A stretch of 52,865 nt of DNA from contig JANQKV010000065.1 in assembly GCA_028280945.1 (NCBI GenBank), positions 1 through 52,865 of the forward strand, in the 5' to 3' direction. The notes under the pieces were generated by a model that saw nothing but the letters and a program-made list of their open reading frames with translations, did no database searches and was not told where the DNA came from. Below are positions 5,840 to 15,571 of this stretch, in pieces; position 1 is the stretch's first letter; each line of letters opens with the position of its first letter. The translations under genes were made by a program, and so were the position numbers. The DNA is from Opitutaceae bacterium. Lineage in GTDB: Bacteria; Verrucomicrobiota; Verrucomicrobiia; Opitutales; Opitutaceae.

Positions 5840-7171
5840 TTACGGTGCCTTGTCCATCAAGTAGTCGGCCACGGCCTGGTAGGCGGGGAGCGAAGTCGGG
5901 TCGATTTGAGCGTTTTGGGCAAAGGGGAAGGAGGCGAAACGCACAATGACCATCTCGGCGGTGGGATCGATATAGATGGTTTGGCCATACACCCCCCGGG
6001 CGGCGTAGGCTCCGTTGGCGTTGTGGAAAATCCACCACATGCTGCGGTAGCTTCCTCCCGGCAGGGTGGAGTAGCCAGCGGCTTTGAAGGCTTCACGGCT
6101 GCCCCCGGCCTGGATCCGATCGACCACGGCCTGGGGAAAGAGCTGTTGGTCTCCGACCCTTCCTCCGTTGAGCATCAGAAGTCCGATCCTCCCGAGGTCA
6201 CGCAGCCCTGCGCTTAGCCCTCCGCCAGCAAAGGGGGTCCCCTTGGCGTCCACCGTCATGTAAGCGTCCTGTTCGGCCCCCATATACTGCCAGATTCGCT
6301 CTGACAGAAGATCGGCAACAGACTTTCCGCTGACCCGGGAAACGATCCATCCGAGAGCATCGGTGTTGATTGTCATGTAGTGAAAATGCTCTCCATGCGT
6401 GCCGTTGCTCTGCACGGTTTGGAGGTATTCGAAATAGCCGTCGGGGCCTTGGTAGTCCGCCGGTTTGGGCAGCGGACTTGCGGCCGCCGAATATATCCAG
6501 ATGTCGGCCTCCGGATCGGAGTAGTCCTCGCTGTAATCCAGGGCAGTGGTCATGTCCATCACCTGCCGCACGGTTGCGTTGCCGAAGGCACTGTCGGTCA
6601 ACTCCGGCACAATGCTTGATACCAACGCCTCGTCGTCGAGCTGGCCTTCCACCACAAGAATTTCGGCGAGCAGTCCGGTGAGGGACTTAGTCATCGACAT
6701 GGCCGCATGTTTCCCCCGTTCGTCGAGGGCCCCGAGGTAGCGTTCATATACAACTTCACCGCGGTGCAGAACCAGCATGCCATCGGTGTAGTTGGTGAAA
6801 AGCGCTTCCTCCCAGGACTGTGCCTGGTCGCTGCCCAACGGCAGAAATGTTACCTGATCGATGGCGGGGTCCAAATTGTAGGAAAGGGGCATCGGGGCGC
6901 CGAGTCCGCGGCTGACCTGGGTGGTGGGCAGCAGTTCGCGGATGTGGCAGACTGTCCAACGCAGCTTCGGGAAGCTGAAATAGTTGGATTGCGGCTGCAT
7001 GATGAGCTTTTCGGGCGGGGGCGGAAACCCTGCCATCCACCCGAGTTTTTGTGGATCCGAGTCGACGGCGTTGAGGACGGCGGGGGTGGATGCCGGCAGC
7101 GATGAGAGACCGGCCAGGGACAGGAGAGCCGCTAAAATACCGGTGACGCGACAGGATGTGGCAACGGGCAT
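5840..7171 (-). CDS. Secreted serine hydrolase, class C beta-lactamase fold (NylB-like)
   Basis: A 443-residue protein with an N-terminal hydrophobic signal (residues about 8-28, GILAALLSLAGLSSLPA). The catalytic SxxK motif is SMTK at 159-162. A Tyr at about residue 213 (ALDYSEDYS) is placed like the catalytic Tyr of the 6-aminohexanoate-dimer hydrolase/EstB group rather than a canonical YxN. Members hydrolyse esters or amides in the periplasm and are common in Verrucomicrobiota sugar loci. It is the 3'-most gene of the island on this side, separated from the GH67-like gene by 174 bp. Deacylation of a substituted glycan is a possible but unproven role. Confidence 0.8.
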   Translation of the reverse strand: MPVATSCRVTGILAALLSLAGLSSLPASTPAVLNAVDSDPQKLGWMAGFPPPPEKLIMQPQSNYFSFPKLRWTVCHIRELLPTTQVSRGLGAPMPLSYNLDPAIDQVTFLPLGSDQAQSWEEALFTNYTDGMLVLHRGEVVYERYLGALDERGKHAAMSMTKSLTGLLAEILVVEGQLDDEALVSSIVPELTDSAFGNATVRQVMDMTTALDYSEDYSDPEADIWIYSAAASPLPKPADYQGPDGYFEYLQTVQSNGTHGEHFHYMTINTDALGWIVSRVSGKSVADLLSERIWQYMGAEQDAYMTVDAKGTPFAGGGLSAGLRDLGRIGLLMLNGGRVGDQQLFPQAVVDRIQAGGSREAFKAAGYSTLPGGSYRSMWWIFHNANGAYAARGVYGQTIYIDPTAEMVIVRFASFPFAQNAQIDPTSLPAYQAVADYLMDKAP

Positions 7172-7345
7172 GACTTTAAGTGTTGGCAGGATTGTTGCAG
7201 GATCCCTGCAACAAGCACCTCCCGGGCAAAAAGTCCAAACCGCGGCTCCTATTCCGCAGTCGGAGAACCGGGTTTGGAGGCGCGTCGTTTGAATTTACTC
7301 CCGCCAAACTGCGAGCAGGCCTCGATTGGATGGCGGCGGGTCGGT

Positions 7346-9922
7346 TCAGTAGCCGGTGTCGATCACGTTGAGGTGGTCGATACGGGGAGCGGCGCCGGGG
7401 TTTAACGTGATGGAATTATCGCCTTCTTTCAGTTGGACGATGACACGATCCCAGACCCAGTTGGTCGAGCTGCCGGCGTGCATGAGGGCAAAGCCCTCGA
7501 TCGGCTTGTCGTTGATCGACAACGCAGCGGCGATGCGGGCGCCGCCCCACCGTTGGGCGTGACGGATTTCCAACACGTAGGTGCCATCTCGTGGGGCGGT
7601 GAAGGTCCACGAGACCGACTTGGTGCGCTCGGCGTACTGAAAGTCGAGATAACCCGAACCGGTGTATCCGGGCAGTTCGTTGCCGACTGGGACAGCCGTT
7701 TCGATCGACTCGGCCTCCAGCAGGGTTCCGCCGGGGGTGGGTTGAAAATCGGGGAGGTCGGGGGCCACCCCGCAGATGGTGAGATCGTAGATCACGCTTT
7801 GGTAGGTATGGGCCAGATCAACGTAGCCGACGCGGTTGGTCCAGAGGGGGCGGATGTCGTAGAGGTGGTCGGCGGTGGCGGCGTAAAGCCGCCAAAAGTA
7901 GGCAGCCTGATTTAGACTCGAACTGAGATAGGAGAAATGCGCTTCTCCGAGGGTTTGGCGCATTTGGTGGAGGTGCAGGGCCGCGATGATCTTGTGGCCG
8001 TAGTGCAGTCCCAAATACGCCTGGGCCCGGATGTCCTCGACCGTGCGGCGCAAATCGCGGTCGCCGATGGCGTCAATTTCGTTGAGCAGGTCGAGCGCTG
8101 CCTTGGCGTGCTGGATCAACCGGTTGGCAACCTCGGGTGGTGTGGTCCCGGCGAGGGATTCCGCTTCACTGCTGACCCGGCGATTGGCGACATAATCGGG
8201 AATCGAAACATAGTCGGTGCCGGGATGCGGGGGCAGGGAGATAAAGCGGTTGACGTCGTGGAAACCGGTCGGAGTGCGGGCGGCTCCGGGAATGCTTTGG
8301 CTCGCTTCGATATACCATTGGAAGTCAAGGGCGCCCCAGTGGAACCCGGTGGTCAGCGGATAGGTCATGGCGGCGTGATTCCAAGCGGCAAACAGGGCGG
8401 CTCCATCGGCCTGAGGGAAACGTTCACCGATGAGGTCGGTGAGACGGTCGTTGCCGAGGTTTGGATCGTAGGCGAGCCGGCCCCACAGCAGCCAGTGATA
8501 CCAGTGTTTGGTGAACTCCAACTCGCGAGGCCTGGCGGGTTCGGTGGAGAGAAGCTCGCGGGTCCACACCCACTGATCGGAGCCGTAATACATGCCCGCC
8601 GAAACATCGGCCGGAATGTTCTGGATGAACTCGCGCACAAAATCGGCGCCCCCCCAACGGAAGAGATAGTTGTCGTCGTTGCGCAGCGTCCAAAGGGTTT
8701 TTTGCGGCGGGATGTCTTCGACAAAGCCGTCTTTGAACGGCTGCACGGTCGAGCTCATCACGTGGGCCTGGGCGTATTTAAAGCTGAACAGGAAGTTGAT
8801 GTTGGGTGCGTCGATGACCGGTTGGAATTTCCGGGCGATGTCGCGGGCCTTGGTTTGGTGCTGGCGATGGATGAGGGTGAACTCGCGGTCGGGATTGCGC
8901 CGGGCGACATCGAGAATGCCCTGGCCATAGGCGGCGAAGGCCCAGTCCTCCTTTTCGTCGAACGTGGCTCCCGGCATATTCTCACCGGTGGTCAGGCCAA
9001 TGCCGGCCAGGTCCGGGTAGGTGTTGAACATGGCGCGGACCGACTTGGCAAAATAATCGCGGGTGACAGGATTGGTGATGTTGTCGGTGATGCCGTATTT
9101 GCCGTCGGTGCCGTTGACGAAGATGTTCCACGTGACGATGTAGAACTTGATGTGGCGAGCCTTGGCGTAAGCCATGATTTCCCGCCAAAAGGCGATCTTC
9201 TCGTCGATCGTCATTTTGTGGAGCACCTCGTAGTTGTCCACAATCTCAGGGGCATCCAGGCCGATGGCTTGAAGGGGATAATTCTCCTGCCACGTGGTGG
9301 TGGATTTCCGCACGTCGTCCAGGGCGACCGAGGGATACTCGGGCACACGCACCATGGAAGGGAAGGGATGCAGGCTCCACAGCGAGACCAGGTTGTAGCG
9401 CTGGCTCGCGAGGTAATCGAGATACTCGAACCAGAAGGCACGGTCCCAGACTTGTTCCATCGCGTTTTGGGCGGCGTTGGAGGGCTCGGTATAGGTGGGC
9501 GTGCGAACATCGAGGGAGATGTTGAACTTCACGCCTCGGTCGAGCTGGGCGGGGGATTGTGTGGTCGAGGTGATGCCTCCGACCCCGTAGAGGCGGATCT
9601 GCTCAGCGAGTTCGAGCAGTCCATAGGTCAGGCCCGCGTGGTCCGCTCCGTGTAGGGAAGGATGGGAGTCACTGGAATCCTGCAACGCAAACCCTTGGCC
9701 GGGGAGTGAGGCATCGATTTCAAGTTGCACGGAGAAGTTGGCCTTGGTGCCAGTCACTTCCTGGTAATCGTGTTGCGCCAAGGCGGCGCGCAGGTGACTT
9801 AAGCCGAAGGCCAGATCCGCTGCGTCGGTAGGCCCATCAATACGAAAGGAGGGGGCAGCTGCAGCATGAAGGATGAGCCAGAGAGAGGCACCAAGGGGCA
9901 CAAGAAGTCGGGGGAGGGGCAT
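7346..9922 (-). CDS. Secreted GH67/GH115-like glycosidase with C-terminal CBM6/35-like domain
   Basis: An 858-residue protein with a signal peptide (MPLPRLLVPLGASLWLILHAAAA). Residues about 24-125 resemble the N-terminal alpha/beta domain of GH67/GH20-type enzymes (AGLTYGLLELAEQIRLYG). A TIM-barrel-like core follows (YLASQRYNLVSLWSLHPFP, IKFYIVTWNIFVNG, LAGIGLTTGENM), with a conserved Glu in the GIGLTTGE strand. The last about 135 residues (GGTLLEAESIE onward) look like a CBM6/35 beta-sandwich. A paralogue without the CBM-like tail lies at 45973-48198. By family it may remove glucuronic or related residues from glycan side chains, but the match is remote. It is divergent from the six-hairpin enzyme gene, with a shared 5' region. 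Confidence 0.7.
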   Translation of the reverse strand: MPLPRLLVPLGASLWLILHAAAAPSFRIDGPTDAADLAFGLSHLRAALAQHDYQEVTGTKANFSVQLEIDASLPGQGFALQDSSDSHPSLHGADHAGLTYGLLELAEQIRLYGVGGITSTTQSPAQLDRGVKFNISLDVRTPTYTEPSNAAQNAMEQVWDRAFWFEYLDYLASQRYNLVSLWSLHPFPSMVRVPEYPSVALDDVRKSTTTWQENYPLQAIGLDAPEIVDNYEVLHKMTIDEKIAFWREIMAYAKARHIKFYIVTWNIFVNGTDGKYGITDNITNPVTRDYFAKSVRAMFNTYPDLAGIGLTTGENMPGATFDEKEDWAFAAYGQGILDVARRNPDREFTLIHRQHQTKARDIARKFQPVIDAPNINFLFSFKYAQAHVMSSTVQPFKDGFVEDIPPQKTLWTLRNDDNYLFRWGGADFVREFIQNIPADVSAGMYYGSDQWVWTRELLSTEPARPRELEFTKHWYHWLLWGRLAYDPNLGNDRLTDLIGERFPQADGAALFAAWNHAAMTYPLTTGFHWGALDFQWYIEASQSIPGAARTPTGFHDVNRFISLPPHPGTDYVSIPDYVANRRVSSEAESLAGTTPPEVANRLIQHAKAALDLLNEIDAIGDRDLRRTVEDIRAQAYLGLHYGHKIIAALHLHQMRQTLGEAHFSYLSSSLNQAAYFWRLYAATADHLYDIRPLWTNRVGYVDLAHTYQSVIYDLTICGVAPDLPDFQPTPGGTLLEAESIETAVPVGNELPGYTGSGYLDFQYAERTKSVSWTFTAPRDGTYVLEIRHAQRWGGARIAAALSINDKPIEGFALMHAGSSTNWVWDRVIVQLKEGDNSITLNPGAAPRIDHLNVIDTGY

Positions 9923-10048
9923 GGTCTGTTAGCCCACTAAACACACGAAATCCACGAAAGGCTTGATCGGTCGGACCGTCAGTTGATTCCAGTCCGTCCT
10001 CCCGATGCATTCGAAGGGTTAATGTATAGTCTGCCGAGGTTTGAGCGG
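9923..10048. promoter_or_regulatory. Divergent intergenic region with short repeat and possible promoter
   Basis: Between the divergent GH67-like and GH95-like genes. Bases 9932-9960 carry a short repeat of the CACGAAA type (CACTAAACACACGAAATCC). TATAGT at 10025-10030 could be a -10 box for the plus-strand gene, but no good -35 box is visible. If a promoter pair for both genes exists, it must lie here or in the adjoining coding ends. Confidence 0.3.
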
Positions 10049-12178
10049 ATGACGGAAACGGTCGTTCGATGGGTAATGCGTCTGCTCGTTTTTCTGGGAT
10101 CGTTGGCCACGGCACTTTTCGCGACTTCGTCGACCGCGGAGTCTTCGCCCGTCAGGGGTGAAGAGGGAATTTCGGAACTGCGGTCAGCATTGTTGGACCG
10201 ACACAGTTTTTCCCGAGGCAGTTTTAATCCCGATGACTTGGAACTGTTGGCGGGCAATGGGGAGATGGGGGGACTGGTCCGACGGGATGGGCTGGGACTG
10301 GATCGCATATGGGCGGCCGATCTTTGGGAAAACGAGTCGAATCGAATTCCGCTCTCGGGCTTGGGAATTTCGTGGCATGCGGTTGAGTTCAATGAGGCCA
10401 GTTTGGTTCGTTACAGTCAGACCCAGTCCCTGCGGGATGGGGTCGTGAGAACCGAAGTGAAACTGCGCGATGGCAGGAACTATGAGACCGAGGTGCTCTT
10501 TTCCGCAGCGGAATCACGACTGCTGCTGGTGCGGGTGAGGAATACCGGGAACGGCAGGAAGCTCAGCGGGCATCTCCATCTTCCCGTTGGTGACTACGTA
10601 TACCTGACGGATTGGCCGGACTATCAGATGGGGTTGGACGACCGCCCGCGTTACCGGGTGAGGCAGATCGAAGACGGCAGCTGGATGGGTGTTGAAGACG
10701 AGGAGCACTTCACGCCCAGCTCCTGGACCCTGCGATCCAACCTCAATTTGGCGAAGGGGAGTGCCCCCGGTGAGCTTAAGCTGACTTTGGCGCCGGGCGA
10801 GGAAGTGGTTTTGCGATTTTCGCTGGTCACTGCCTGGCAGGCGGAGACGCATCAAGAGGCCAGTCGGCAGGCGGTTTTGCCGTCCACCTCCGATGCCAAC
10901 ATCTGGCGGCAACACTGGGAGGCTTGGCAGGCACAGTGGGAAAACACGCCTGTGCTGAAACTGCCGGATACGCGTCACGAGGAGCTGTTCTATCGGTCGG
11001 TATTCTGGCTGTATTGCACGGCGGGCAGTGAACGGTTTCTCCCGGGAGAAGCCCAATTTGGCATGCCCGCCTGGAACATGCGGCCGTTTACCTACGGGGC
11101 GGCGGGGTGGGCGACCCTGGCTTTCATGAACCTGGGGGATTTCGATCGGGCAAAGCGTATGTTGATGAATCATTTTAAACCCGAGGGTTTGATCGCCAAC
11201 GCGAAGCTCTACCTGGAACCCTCGGAGTCCTTGCCGGCGGCCTTTAGTTTTGCCCATGAAGTCCGCACGGATGGCACCACCAACGGCGTCAACGACAACC
11301 AGCGCCATTTAAACGGCTTCGCGCTGGCGATGTATCACCGGTATTACCAACTGACCGGTGATGCGGAGTTTTTGGAAAACTATCTTTATCCGGTAGCTGC
11401 TGGGGTGGCGGAATACTGGAGCCGGCTGGCAGCATGGGACGAACAACTGGACGGCTATAAGTTTCCCGAGTTGAGGTCGGTTTCAGAGAATCTGGTGGAG
11501 GAGTCCGTGCTGGATGTCGTGCTGGCGGCCCGCTGGTCCTTGGACATCGCCGTGCATTATGCGAACCTGACGGGGCGTGACCCTGATGCGAAGGAGCGCT
11601 GGAACGAGGTGGTTCGGCAGATCCACATCCCTCAAAACACCCGGCACTATCTGGAGTTTTTGGGGGACACCGAATCCCGCGAGTTCAGTGCTTACCAGGG
11701 TGTGCGCGCGCCGTTTTACCTGGGATTTCCCGGGGTTGAAATGGCGACCACCGTGGACTCAGCCAAGGCGGTGCGCACCATTGATCATGCGTGGAACCGC
11801 AATGCGCGCGGGGAGGGCATGCTTGGTTTCATTGCGGCCTGGTATGCGCTCGCGGCGCTGAGCTTTGGTGAAGGCGATTTGGCTTTGGAGATGGCCGACC
11901 GGGTTTTTGATTCCTACGAGCCATCACAAACCGCCCTGAGTGAAGGTCCCAACAATACCGACCGGTTCTATTTCCTCACCACCACTGCGGCCTACCTGAA
12001 CTTTCCCCTGCATATGTTGAATCATCGGAGCGGAAACGACCGCCGGGTGATTTCGGCAGTCCCCTCAACCTGGGGTGATGTGGAGTTCCATAACGTGCCG
12101 GTCGGATCCGGCGAGTTTGCCAGCGGTTTGGTGAGAGAGGGGAGTATCATTCGTTGGGACCGGTCGAAGGAGCGCTAA
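10049..12178 (+). CDS. Secreted six-hairpin glycosidase, GH95/GH65-like
   Basis: Starting from the ATG at 10049 gives a 709-residue protein with a signal peptide (WVMRLLVFLGSLATALFATSSTAES); an upstream in-frame ATG at 9983 would put 22 odd residues before it. The N-terminal part is a beta-sandwich (LLAGNGEMGGLVRRDG, SGLGISWHAVEFNEASLVRY). The C-terminal two thirds form an (alpha/alpha)6-type barrel (AGWATLAFMNLGDFDRAKRML, GVNDNQRHLNGFALAMYHRY, EESVLDVVLAARWSLDIAVHY). This layout fits clan GH-L/GH95 relatives such as alpha-fucosidases, alpha-galactosidases or phosphorylases. Specific catalytic residues cannot be assigned confidently. It is one of only three plus-strand genes in the island, followed by the Ig-domain surface protein in the same direction. 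Confidence 0.65.
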   Translation: MTETVVRWVMRLLVFLGSLATALFATSSTAESSPVRGEEGISELRSALLDRHSFSRGSFNPDDLELLAGNGEMGGLVRRDGLGLDRIWAADLWENESNRIPLSGLGISWHAVEFNEASLVRYSQTQSLRDGVVRTEVKLRDGRNYETEVLFSAAESRLLLVRVRNTGNGRKLSGHLHLPVGDYVYLTDWPDYQMGLDDRPRYRVRQIEDGSWMGVEDEEHFTPSSWTLRSNLNLAKGSAPGELKLTLAPGEEVVLRFSLVTAWQAETHQEASRQAVLPSTSDANIWRQHWEAWQAQWENTPVLKLPDTRHEELFYRSVFWLYCTAGSERFLPGEAQFGMPAWNMRPFTYGAAGWATLAFMNLGDFDRAKRMLMNHFKPEGLIANAKLYLEPSESLPAAFSFAHEVRTDGTTNGVNDNQRHLNGFALAMYHRYYQLTGDAEFLENYLYPVAAGVAEYWSRLAAWDEQLDGYKFPELRSVSENLVEESVLDVVLAARWSLDIAVHYANLTGRDPDAKERWNEVVRQIHIPQNTRHYLEFLGDTESREFSAYQGVRAPFYLGFPGVEMATTVDSAKAVRTIDHAWNRNARGEGMLGFIAAWYALAALSFGEGDLALEMADRVFDSYEPSQTALSEGPNNTDRFYFLTTTAAYLNFPLHMLNHRSGNDRRVISAVPSTWGDVEFHNVPVGSGEFASGLVREGSIIRWDRSKER

Positions 12179-12225
12179 GGCGAGTGATCGGCTAGTCTAA
12201 TAGTGCCCCCTTAACGTCGATTGAG

Positions 12226-12237
12226 ATTGGTTCCAAT
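12226..12237. promoter_or_regulatory. Short palindrome, possible operator upstream of Ig-domain gene
   Basis: ATTGGTTCCAAT is a perfect 5-bp-arm inverted repeat 46 bp before the start codon of the surface protein gene, in a 105-bp intergenic gap. A LacI-type or other dimeric regulator site is possible; chance is not excluded. Confidence 0.2.
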
Positions 12238-12283
12238 GAAGGTGACATCTTAAACGTGCCGGGTTTCACGTCCCGTAGGTCCG

Positions 12284-15200
12284 ATGCTCGGCAGTCCATT
12301 CCGCTTAATCGTCTCTTTCAAGCTGTTGGCGATGTCGCTGGTAGCTCTGTTGGGATGGAGCTTTACGGGGGGAGAACGAGCGGCAGCGCAAGGGGACTTC
12401 CCTCCAGTGATTGAGTTTCAGCGGGGACCGTCTCAGGCAACCCAGACTCGTAACGTTACCCTCGGCGCCAGTGTCCGAGGCAGCGGCCCGTTGCAATATC
12501 AGTGGTTCAAGGAGGGCATCGCGATACCCGGAGCCACTGAGCCTTCGCTGTCGATCGAGGACATGGCGATTACCGACCATGGAAATTACCATTTTGTGGT
12601 CTCCAACGCAGTGGGTTCAGCTCGAAGTCCCAACTATCCGCTGTTTTACGTGCCGTTGGATTTCCCCAGATTTTGGAACGACGAACGGAGGCATATCATA
12701 CTGGGACTGGGCCCTCGATTTGTGCTGAATCCCTTGGTCAGGGGCCCGGCCGAAGACCTCAACTACCAGTGGTATCACAATGACGTGGCGCTGCCGGGGG
12801 AGATCGATCCGGCCATAACGCTCACTCGGGAGAGCCCCATCGGCAATTATCACTTGGTGGCCCGCAATCGGATTGGAGCGGGAAGGACACCCTATTATAC
12901 GTTCGATATTGGCACGATCGATGTTCCCACCGCGGCTTGGACCTGGCACATAGTGCATGGGTCAACCGTCTACTTTTTATGTCCGGGAATTGATGTAATT
13001 CGCCGCTTCGATCTGGAGACGGAGTTATTCAAAAGTGACCTTGCGGTTCTAAATCCGGATGACCGATTCACGATCATCGATGATTGGATTTATTACACCA
13101 CCGAGGATAACAGCGTGCGGCGGATGCGGATTTCCGGAGAAGAAGATGGTTTGTTGTATCAGTTCAATGACGCGTTGGCCCATTTGTTCGGTTGGGGACA
13201 ATTTCTTTTTGTGCAACAGGCCAGAACCGCCGGTCCAATTCGGATCGACTTGAAAACCCTGGTCGGTGATTGGGTCGGGGGAAGCCTCTGGCCCCGGGAT
13301 TTCTTTTCCAACGCAGTCGCCGCCCGTGGGCTCAACCGGGTATTTGCCGTCGGTGATCGGCTTCAATTCGTTGAGTTTGATGAGAATGCCGACCCGATTG
13401 ACTTTGCCCCGGGGAACTCTCTCGATGCGATCAATGCACCCGACAGGGCATGGGTGTTGAGCGATCAGTCACTGATTATCAACGAAAGTGGCAGCTATCA
13501 CCGAACGACGGATTTGCGTTATGCGGGCGCAATCGGGGTCATCAACGATCTATATGAGTTGGAAGACGGTGGCATTGTCATCGCCGATGATGACGGAGTG
13601 ACGCTGTTGGACGCCGAACTGAACGAAACGGCATACCATCCAACTTCCTCTCCCGTCGAAGCGGTGGTCAAACACGGCAACCGGGTTTTCTTTTTCCGCC
13701 AGCCGCTCGGGCCCGACGACGAGATCACCGTCAACCAGACCTTCGCACACCAGTTCATTCCGCGGGAGAAGGCGCAAATACGTCCGCCAAACCGAGGACC
13801 TTTGGAACCGTCGTTTATATTCCAGGACAAGCGTGGTGAGTTGATCATGATCAATCCGCTTCACCGCAGTGTGGAATTCTGGTCGGCTCCGGGGCGTGGT
13901 TTTTCCGGTGCGATGACCCTTGCCGATTCCCCGACGCATGCGACTTATTCTGCGGCGTGGGATTCCCTGATTCTCGGATACGCGGACGGTCGCGTGACCA
14001 AGTTGGATCTTTCCTCCCGCTCGACCGAACAAGAGGAACCGTTTACGCATGCACCGTCCGAACTAAAGGGGTTGGCCGCTGCGGGAGATTATCTGGTTCT
14101 GGCCGATTTAATCGGGGCGCGGGAATCCCACCTGAGCTATGATGAAGATGGGAATCTGATCGACCAGCTCGAGTGGGGGGAAGAGTTCACCGTCGCATCG
14201 TGGAACCCGTCCTCGGGTCGCCTCTTCCACAACCCTGATGGTAATTGGAGGTTGAGTGCCACTTCGCTGAGCCCCGATGGAACCTTCGTGGACCATGAAA
14301 CGGTTTCCCCAGGGCTTCTGTCTTCCAATCGAACCATAGCATTTTCTCCCTGGGGCGACGAGGTCCTGGTTAATTCCGGGCAGTTTTTCGACACGTCCAC
14401 CCTGCAGTTGATCCACCAGCTGGAAAGTGACCTGGATGCGGCGGTTTGGCTGGGATACCGCTTGTTCACGGCGAAGGAGTTGGATGGCAAGGTTCAGATC
14501 ACTCGTTGGGGAGGCAGCAATTATGGTCAGGATACCCAAGCCCTCATCGATGGAGTCGACCCCCGATTGTTTGTTTCACCGGACGGCGAACTTCTGGTGA
14601 CTACCAGGATTATTGAACGCACTATCTTCACGGTTTTGGACGCGGATTTGAATATGCGCGTCCAGCGGTCCCATCGGGGAGGCGACATGCTGAATGATGA
14701 CGTGCGTCTCAGCAACCTGTCCAGTCGGGTCAATCTGGCTTCGGATTCGAATCAACCATTGGTAGTGGGATTTGTGATACGAGGTAACCAACCGCTGCGA
14801 CTCCTGTTAAGGGCAATTGGACCCGGCTTGGCGGACTTCGATGTCCCCGGATTTTTAGAGGATCCTCTAATTGAGATTTTTGATGCAAACACCACCCGAT
14901 TGGCGACCAACGACGACTGGCATTCTCACAATCCCGCCGAGTTGTCGGATGCGGCGGCAGTGGTGGGAGCGTTCCCGTTGGAAGTGGGAAGTGGAGATGC
15001 GGCGATTCTGCTGGAACTGCCGGCTGGAGCCTACACGGCCCACGTCTCTCGAGCACGGGGAGGAGGTCAAAATGTCTTGATGGAAGTTTATGATTACAGT
15101 GGTGGCTTGTCATCCAGCCGATTGGTCAACATGTCCACCCGCACTGAGGCGGGAACGGGAACGAACGAGTTTGTGGCGGGATTTGTGGTTGCAGGCACAT

Positions 15201-15514
15201 CGCAACAGCCCGTGTTGGTTCGGGCGGTAGGTGGTGCCCTGGGTGATTTTTCCGTGCCCAACCCGATGTCTGACCCACAGTTGGTGGTGCGCAACGGTTC
15301 GCAGCAGATAACCTCTCAAAACGATGATTGGCTTGGTGATTTTTACGTGAAGGAGGCATCGCAGATCACGGGTGCCTTCCCGATTCCGTCCCGTCACTTC
15401 CGGGATGCGGCAGTTTTGGATGAATTACCGCCCGGTCCTTACACGGCAACGGTTTCCAGTGCAAAAGCGAGCGAGCCGGGAACGGTCCTGGTGGAGATTT
15501 ACGTGGTAGATTGA
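12284..15514 (+). CDS. Large secreted surface protein: two Ig-like domains, propeller-like middle, duplicated C-terminal domain
   Basis: 1076 residues with a signal peptide (MSLVALLGWSFTGGERAAAQ region). Residues about 45-130 form an I-set-like Ig domain (PLQYQWFKEGIAIPGA, DHGNYHFVVSNAVGSA), and a second weaker copy follows at about 135-205 (LNYQWYHNDVALPGE, IGNYHLVARNRIG). The middle of about 600 residues has repeated short beta strands such as DDWIYYTTEDNSVRRMRI, suggesting a beta-propeller. The end holds two related domains of about 125 residues (QPLRLLLRAIGPGLADFDVP and QPVLVRAVGGALGDFSVP, each ending near GPYTA/GAYTA and VLVEIY/VLMEVYD). Such domain pairs occur at the ends of exported Verrucomicrobiota proteins. 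It may bind glycans or the cell surface; no enzyme motif is seen. Confidence 0.75.
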   Translation: MLGSPFRLIVSFKLLAMSLVALLGWSFTGGERAAAQGDFPPVIEFQRGPSQATQTRNVTLGASVRGSGPLQYQWFKEGIAIPGATEPSLSIEDMAITDHGNYHFVVSNAVGSARSPNYPLFYVPLDFPRFWNDERRHIILGLGPRFVLNPLVRGPAEDLNYQWYHNDVALPGEIDPAITLTRESPIGNYHLVARNRIGAGRTPYYTFDIGTIDVPTAAWTWHIVHGSTVYFLCPGIDVIRRFDLETELFKSDLAVLNPDDRFTIIDDWIYYTTEDNSVRRMRISGEEDGLLYQFNDALAHLFGWGQFLFVQQARTAGPIRIDLKTLVGDWVGGSLWPRDFFSNAVAARGLNRVFAVGDRLQFVEFDENADPIDFAPGNSLDAINAPDRAWVLSDQSLIINESGSYHRTTDLRYAGAIGVINDLYELEDGGIVIADDDGVTLLDAELNETAYHPTSSPVEAVVKHGNRVFFFRQPLGPDDEITVNQTFAHQFIPREKAQIRPPNRGPLEPSFIFQDKRGELIMINPLHRSVEFWSAPGRGFSGAMTLADSPTHATYSAAWDSLILGYADGRVTKLDLSSRSTEQEEPFTHAPSELKGLAAAGDYLVLADLIGARESHLSYDEDGNLIDQLEWGEEFTVASWNPSSGRLFHNPDGNWRLSATSLSPDGTFVDHETVSPGLLSSNRTIAFSPWGDEVLVNSGQFFDTSTLQLIHQLESDLDAAVWLGYRLFTAKELDGKVQITRWGGSNYGQDTQALIDGVDPRLFVSPDGELLVTTRIIERTIFTVLDADLNMRVQRSHRGGDMLNDDVRLSNLSSRVNLASDSNQPLVVGFVIRGNQPLRLLLRAIGPGLADFDVPGFLEDPLIEIFDANTTRLATNDDWHSHNPAELSDAAAVVGAFPLEVGSGDAAILLELPAGAYTAHVSRARGGGQNVLMEVYDYSGGLSSSRLVNMSTRTEAGTGTNEFVAGFVVAGTSQQPVLVRAVGGALGDFSVPNPMSDPQLVVRNGSQQITSQNDDWLGDFYVKEASQITGAFPIPSRHFRDAAVLDELPPGPYTATVSSAKASEPGTVLVEIYVVD

Positions 15515-15571
15515 AAGCCACGTTCAAGCCCCCTTTGAGGGGACTGTTGTTCGAGAGATGGTAAGACGGGC

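Noticed and set aside
4292-5840. Integron integrase gene next to the array
   Set aside because: I read both strands for a tyrosine-recombinase with the R-H-R-Y pattern and IntI patch; only the FlaR-like kinase and DUF5946 frames are credible there.
7937-9655. Plus-strand open frame of 572 codons
   Set aside because: Gly/Val/Asp-rich antisense of the GH67-like gene, typical of GC-rich shadow frames; no domain motif.
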